A stretch of 16,398 nt of DNA from Alphaproteobacteria bacterium (GTDB taxonomy: Bacteria > Pseudomonadota > Alphaproteobacteria > Sphingomonadales > Sphingomonadaceae): positions 1 through 16,398 of the forward strand of contig JAHJWA010000008.1 of the NCBI GenBank assembly GCA_018828205.1, read 5' to 3'. Position 1 is the first letter of the stretch. The number at the start of each line of letters is the position of its first letter. The notes below the pieces were generated by a model. It was given only the letters and a program-made list of their open reading frames with translations, was not told the origin of the DNA and ran no database searches. Below, piece after piece: positions 13,219-16,398 of the stretch. The position numbers and the translations under genes were made by a program.

Positions 13219-14586
13219 ATGGGCGCCAGCCGCACCACCAAACCGCTGATCGCGCATCCGGCCTTCCCGGTGGTCGTCGCGCTGTGGTTCGCCGCCCTGC
13301 TCGGGCTGGGCACTTTCGTGGTTCCCCCCGCCAATTTCGAAGGCCTGGTTGTCGGCACCGGGCTGGATTCGCTGCTGCCCGCCGCCGCGCCGCCGCTCGG
13401 CGACACCGCGCGGCTGGCGATCAGCGCGGTTGCCGCGCTGCTCGGTGCCTTGCTGGGACTGGCGATCGCCGCCCGTATCCGCCGGAGCGAGGACGCACCG
13501 CAGGCCCGCGCCGCGGAAGGCGAGCCGGCAAGCGATTCGCCCTGGCTCGCGGATGGCGACGACAATCCGGAACCGGATTTTGCCCCCGATCGCTCGCCCG
13601 GCGAAACCCCGCTCGATGATGGGCGCGACAGCGTGGCTCCGGGTTCCGTCCCGAGCCGGCTCGCCCGCCGCCGCAGCATGAGCGCAGCCGAGGCGCCCGT
13701 GGTCGAGGACGAGCCCGAAGAAGAACCCGAACGCATCCTTCACGCCAGCGCGCTGCCCTCCGGCGAAGGCGCCGAAGCCGACCCCATCGGATCGGAACAA
13801 CCCGAAGCCGATGCCGCGGACGGGTACGGGTACGAGGGGGACGGGTCCGAGGACGAGGATCTCCAGCGCTTCGCCGCCGACCGGCTGGTCGCGGGACTCC
13901 CGCGCGTCCAGCGTCGCAATTTCGACGACGACCCGCTCGAGGACTGGTCGCACGCCGAACCAGACGACGAAACCGCCGAACCGGAGCCCGAGCACGAGCC
14001 CGAGCCCGAGCCGGTGTTCGATAGCGTGCCCGCACCCCTCGCCACCGAACCGCCGATTGGCGAGACGGAAGAACCCGATTTCGAAGAACCCGGTTTCGAA
14101 GGTCCCGATTTCGACGCCGGCGAGCCGGCCAAGCAAGCCGAGTACGAGGAGGCCGAGTACGAGGAGCTTCCTGCCGAGCCAGAGCCCGCACCCCGTATCG
14201 AAGCGGACCTGCCACCCCCGGCACCCGCCGAAGCCGGCGACTGGTCGCCCGCTGCCAGCGACAGCGCCGACGAACCCTCGTCGGCACCGCATGCCCAGGA
14301 AAGGCCCGAACCGGCCGCCGCGCCGCGCGACTTTTCCACCTTCTCGCTGTCCGAACTGGTCGCGCGTTTCGATGCCGCGCTTGCCGCGCAGCACCCCTCG
14401 TCATCCTCGGGCGACCCAGAGCCCGCGGAAACGCAGGCAGACGACCCGGTGATTGCCTTCCTGCGGCGCGAAGCGGATCGCGATCGCGGCGCGCCGGGCG
14501 AGCCGCCCGCCGAACGGTCCGACGACCCCCGCGCGGGGCTGCGCAACGCGCTCGACAAGCTCGATCGGGTCAGCCGCAAGTCCTGA
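13219..14586 (+). CDS. Two-segment membrane protein with long acidic Pro/Glu-rich tail (unknown function)
   Basis: This is a 455-residue protein I do not recognise. Two hydrophobic segments (about 16-35 and 65-86) form an N-terminal membrane hairpin; the RIRR after the second suggests the remaining 370 residues are cytosolic. The tail is rich in Glu, Asp, Pro and Ala, largely low complexity and probably disordered, with EPEPEHEPEPEP (253-264), pentad repeats EEPDF/EEPGF/EGPDF (284-298) and AEYEE twice (307-316). Ordered islands appear near the C-terminus: FSTFSLSELVARFDAAL (372-388), DDPVIAFLRREADR (408-421) and an amphipathic GLRNALDKLDRVSRK (440-454). These could be docking helices for a partner. 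The frame is real rather than a composition artefact, judged by the coherent membrane segments and the helices at the end. The start codon has only a weak purine run upstream. It follows the glycosyltransferase by 39 bases. Confidence 0.8.
   Translation: MGASRTTKPLIAHPAFPVVVALWFAALLGLGTFVVPPANFEGLVVGTGLDSLLPAAAPPLGDTARLAISAVAALLGALLGLAIAARIRRSEDAPQARAAEGEPASDSPWLADGDDNPEPDFAPDRSPGETPLDDGRDSVAPGSVPSRLARRRSMSAAEAPVVEDEPEEEPERILHASALPSGEGAEADPIGSEQPEADAADGYGYEGDGSEDEDLQRFAADRLVAGLPRVQRRNFDDDPLEDWSHAEPDDETAEPEPEHEPEPEPVFDSVPAPLATEPPIGETEEPDFEEPGFEGPDFDAGEPAKQAEYEEAEYEELPAEPEPAPRIEADLPPPAPAEAGDWSPAASDSADEPSSAPHAQERPEPAAAPRDFSTFSLSELVARFDAALAAQHPSSSSGDPEPAETQADDPVIAFLRREADRDRGAPGEPPAERSDDPRAGLRNALDKLDRVSRKS
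14071..14115 (+). repeat. Three tandem 15-base repeats inside the acidic membrane protein gene
   Basis: GAACCCGATTTCGAA, GAACCCGGTTTCGAA and GGTCCCGATTTCGAC run in direct tandem. They are in frame and encode EPDFE-EPGFE-GPDFD, so unit number can change without breaking the gene. Confidence 0.85.
14137..14166 (+). repeat. Exact tandem duplication of 15 bases
   Basis: GCCGAGTACGAGGAG occurs twice without any gap or mismatch (14137-14151 and 14152-14166), encoding AEYEE twice. Exact identity suggests a recent slippage event. Confidence 0.9.
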
Positions 14587-14596
14587 TTCGCATCCC

Positions 14597-14633
14597 GTCC
14601 AGGCAAGGCTGTTACGCAAATCTTGCCCCGGAC
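14597..14633 (+). other. Hairpin between the acidic membrane protein gene and gltB
   Basis: GTCC-A-GGCAAG (14597-14607) pairs with CTTGCC-CC-GGAC (14622-14633), giving 10 bp with a small internal loop and a 14-base loop. It begins 10 bases after the upstream stop codon. It could be the terminator of that gene, although only a weak ACTTTCC follows, or a leader structure of gltB, whose ATG is 155 bases further on. In the rest of the 202-base gap I see no convincing promoter or binding site. Confidence 0.4.
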
Positions 14634-14788
14634 GAAACTTTCCTTCGCCTCTCGCAGTTGCAAAACCGCATTCGCATTGTCATGACGATGCTTCACGACA
14701 ATCCGGCAGCGCTGCGACCGGCGCGCCAGCAGTCAGGTCCCCCCGGAAGCCCTTGCCTCCGCCGGGCCGGACGGTGTGAAGGAAGCGA

Positions 14789-16398
14789 ATGACTCAATCG
14801 GCCCCCCCGCCCGCCGGCGGGCTCTACGATCCGCGCAATGAGCACGACGCCTGCGGCGTCGGCATGGTCGCGCATATCCGGGGCGACAAGAGCCATTCGA
14901 TCGTCACCCGCGCGCTCGAGATCCTCGGCAATCTCGACCACCGCGGCGCGGTGGGTGCCGATCCGCTGCTCGGCGACGGCGCGGGCATCCTGCTCCAGGT
15001 CCCCGATCCGCTGTTCCGCAAATGGGCCGAGGCCGAAGGCGTCGACCTGCCCCCGCCCGGCGAATACGGCGTCGCGCAATGCTTCCTGCCGCGCGACGGC
15101 GAGGCCGCGACCTTCGTGGTCGACCAGCTCGAAAAATTCGTCGTCAAGGAAGGCCAGCGCGTGCTGGGCTGGCGGCATGTGCCGACCACGCTCGACGGGC
15201 TGGGCCAGGCGGTGGTCGATTCCATGCCGATCATGCGCCAGTGCATCGTCGGACGCGGCCCCGATTGCGCGGATCGCGACGCCTTCGAGCGCAAGCTGGT
15301 GGTGATTCGCAAGCAGACGCTCAACCCGCTCGCCAGGCTGGCCGAGAAGCACGGCATCCCCGGGCTGACCGAAGCCTATATCCCGAGCTTTTCCAGCCGC
15401 ACCATCGTCTACAAGGGTCTGCTGCTCGCGCATCAGGTGGGCAGTTGCTACGACGATCTGCGCGATCCCGACTGCGTCTCGGCGCTGGGGCTGGTCCATC
15501 AGCGCTTCAGCACCAACACCTTCCCCAGCTGGCGGCTGGCGCACCCCTATCGCTTCACCGCGCACAATGGCGAGATCAACACGGTCCGCGGCAACGTCAA
15601 CTGGATGAACGCGCGCCGCCGCACCATGGAAAGCGAGCTGCTCGGGGTCGATCTCGACAAGATGTGGCCGCTGATCCCGCATGGTCAGTCGGACACCGCC
15701 TGCCTCGACAACGCGCTCGAGCTGCTGCTGGTGGGAGGCTACAGCCTCGCCCATGCGATGATGATGCTGATGCCCGAGGCCTGGGCGGGCAATGCGCTGA
15801 TGGATCCGGCGCGGCGCGCCTTCTACGAATACCACGCGGCGCTGATGGAACCCTGGGACGGGCCCGCCGCGGTGTGCTTCACCGACGGCCGCCAGATCGG
15901 CGCGACGCTCGACCGCAACGGGCTGCGCCCGGCGCGCTATTGCGTCACGAAGGACGATCACGTCATCCTCGCCAGCGAGAGCGGCGTGCTGCCGATCGAC
16001 GAGGCCGATATTCTGCGCAAATGGCGGCTGCAGCCGGGCAAGATGCTGCTGATCGATCTTGAGGAAGGCCGCATCATCGAGGACGCCGAACTCAAGGCCG
16101 AGCTGGCGGCCGCGCATCCTTACGAGAAATGGCTCGAGCAGGCGCAGTTCAAGCTCGAGGATATCGACCATATCGCCCCCGAGCTGTCGGAGATCCCCAC
16201 CAACACCGCCTCGCTGCTCGATCGCCAGCAGGCCTTCGGTTACACGCAGGAGGATTTGACGCGCTTTCTCGAGCCGATGGCGCTGGACGGCCAGGACCCG
16301 ATCGGCTCGATGGGCACCGACACGCCGATCGCGGTGCTGAGCGATCGCCCGCGGCTGCTCTACGACTATTTCAAGCAGAACTTCGCGCAGGTCACCAA
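14789..16398 (+). CDS. gltB: Glutamate synthase large subunit, N-terminal part (cut by window edge)
   Basis: The first 536 codons of the large (alpha) subunit of NADPH-glutamate synthase, which makes two glutamates from glutamine and 2-oxoglutarate together with the GltD subunit. The class II glutamine amidotransferase domain is visible. Residues EHDACGVG place the catalytic cysteine at position 22, so a 21-residue propeptide would be removed to expose it. Typical blocks follow: LDHRGAVGADPLLGDGAG, HQRFSTNTFPSWRLAHP with AHNGEINTVRGN, PHGQSDTACLDNALELL, and LDRNGLRPARY. The central and synthase domains, with FMN and the iron-sulfur cluster, lie beyond the right edge, and the frame is open there. 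ATG at 14789 is preceded by AAGGAAG at a normal distance. Confidence 0.97.
   Translation, partial: MTQSAPPPAGGLYDPRNEHDACGVGMVAHIRGDKSHSIVTRALEILGNLDHRGAVGADPLLGDGAGILLQVPDPLFRKWAEAEGVDLPPPGEYGVAQCFLPRDGEAATFVVDQLEKFVVKEGQRVLGWRHVPTTLDGLGQAVVDSMPIMRQCIVGRGPDCADRDAFERKLVVIRKQTLNPLARLAEKHGIPGLTEAYIPSFSSRTIVYKGLLLAHQVGSCYDDLRDPDCVSALGLVHQRFSTNTFPSWRLAHPYRFTAHNGEINTVRGNVNWMNARRRTMESELLGVDLDKMWPLIPHGQSDTACLDNALELLLVGGYSLAHAMMMLMPEAWAGNALMDPARRAFYEYHAALMEPWDGPAAVCFTDGRQIGATLDRNGLRPARYCVTKDDHVILASESGVLPIDEADILRKWRLQPGKMLLIDLEEGRIIEDAELKAELAAAHPYEKWLEQAQFKLEDIDHIAPELSEIPTNTASLLDRQQAFGYTQEDLTRFLEPMALDGQDPIGSMGTDTPIAVLSDRPRLLYDYFKQNFAQVT

Noticed and set aside
13138..14696. Long - strand frames opposite the acidic membrane protein, one Gly/Phe/Leu-rich and one Ser/Gly-rich
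   Set aside because: They mirror the Glu/Pro codon repeats of the + strand. The + frame has coherent membrane segments and C-terminal helices, while these lack a convincing start or any domain.
14693..16171. A 492-codon open frame on the - strand opposite gltB
   Set aside because: It is antisense to an unmistakable glutamate synthase N-terminus.
1..16398. CRISPR array, tRNA, rRNA, transposase, integrase or phage genes
   Set aside because: I looked for regularly spaced repeats, tRNA-like cloverleaf ends and the usual mobile-element protein motifs and found none; the only repeats are the REP pair and the short in-gene tandem repeats.

Overview
The window looks like ordinary chromosome of a high-GC alphaproteobacterium. 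The best guess is Sphingomonadales, probably an Erythrobacteraceae-type organism. This is inferred from protein style, codon use, the intracellular PHB depolymerase, an exosortase-A-type glycan gene pair and REP-like palindromes that read VIPAQAGI in one frame; no rRNA or other phylogenetic marker is present. Coding density is high and no gap exceeds about 210 bases. I see no tRNA, rRNA, CRISPR array, insertion sequence or phage gene.

Layout, left to right. (1) 1-1318, + strand: the C-terminal end of a thiolase cut by the window edge, then phenylalanine 4-hydroxylase (phhA) with a promoter-like pair ending almost at its start codon. (2) 1410-6860, all - strand: a very acidic 90-residue lipoprotein, undecaprenyl-diphosphatase (uppP), a secreted M13 zinc metallopeptidase and an MsbA-type ABC half-transporter. 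All four act at the cell envelope, but hairpins and gaps suggest separate transcripts. (3) 7060-8298, + strand: intracellular PHB depolymerase (phaZ), with a perfect 17-base palindrome about 70 bases upstream. (4) 8418-10145, - strand, convergent with phaZ: a MaoC-type hydratase followed by a thiolase, separated only by an inverted pair of REP-like hairpins. (5) 10249-11830, - strand: a 64-residue membrane protein overlapping by 8 bases an exosortase-A-associated O-glycosylation ligase/Wzy-like polymerase. (6) 11929-14586, + strand, divergent: an exosortase-A-associated GT4 glycosyltransferase and a 455-residue protein with two membrane segments and a long acidic, Pro/Glu-rich, repeat-bearing tail. 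(7) 14789 to the right edge, + strand: the N-terminal third of glutamate synthase large subunit (gltB).

How the genes fit together. PhaZ, the thiolase and the MaoC hydratase form a plausible acyl-CoA/PHB turnover neighbourhood, with the palindrome as a candidate PhaR-like operator. The ligase and glycosyltransferase are typical companions of exosortase A (PEP-CTERM) exopolysaccharide loci, though no exosortase or PEP-CTERM substrate lies in the window. PhhA and GltB are core amino-acid enzymes. I do not see a clear, previously undescribed multi-gene system. The least explained items are the 64-residue protein coupled to the ligase, the acidic 455-residue membrane protein, the acidic lipoprotein, the hairpin close to the uppP start, and the phaZ palindrome.
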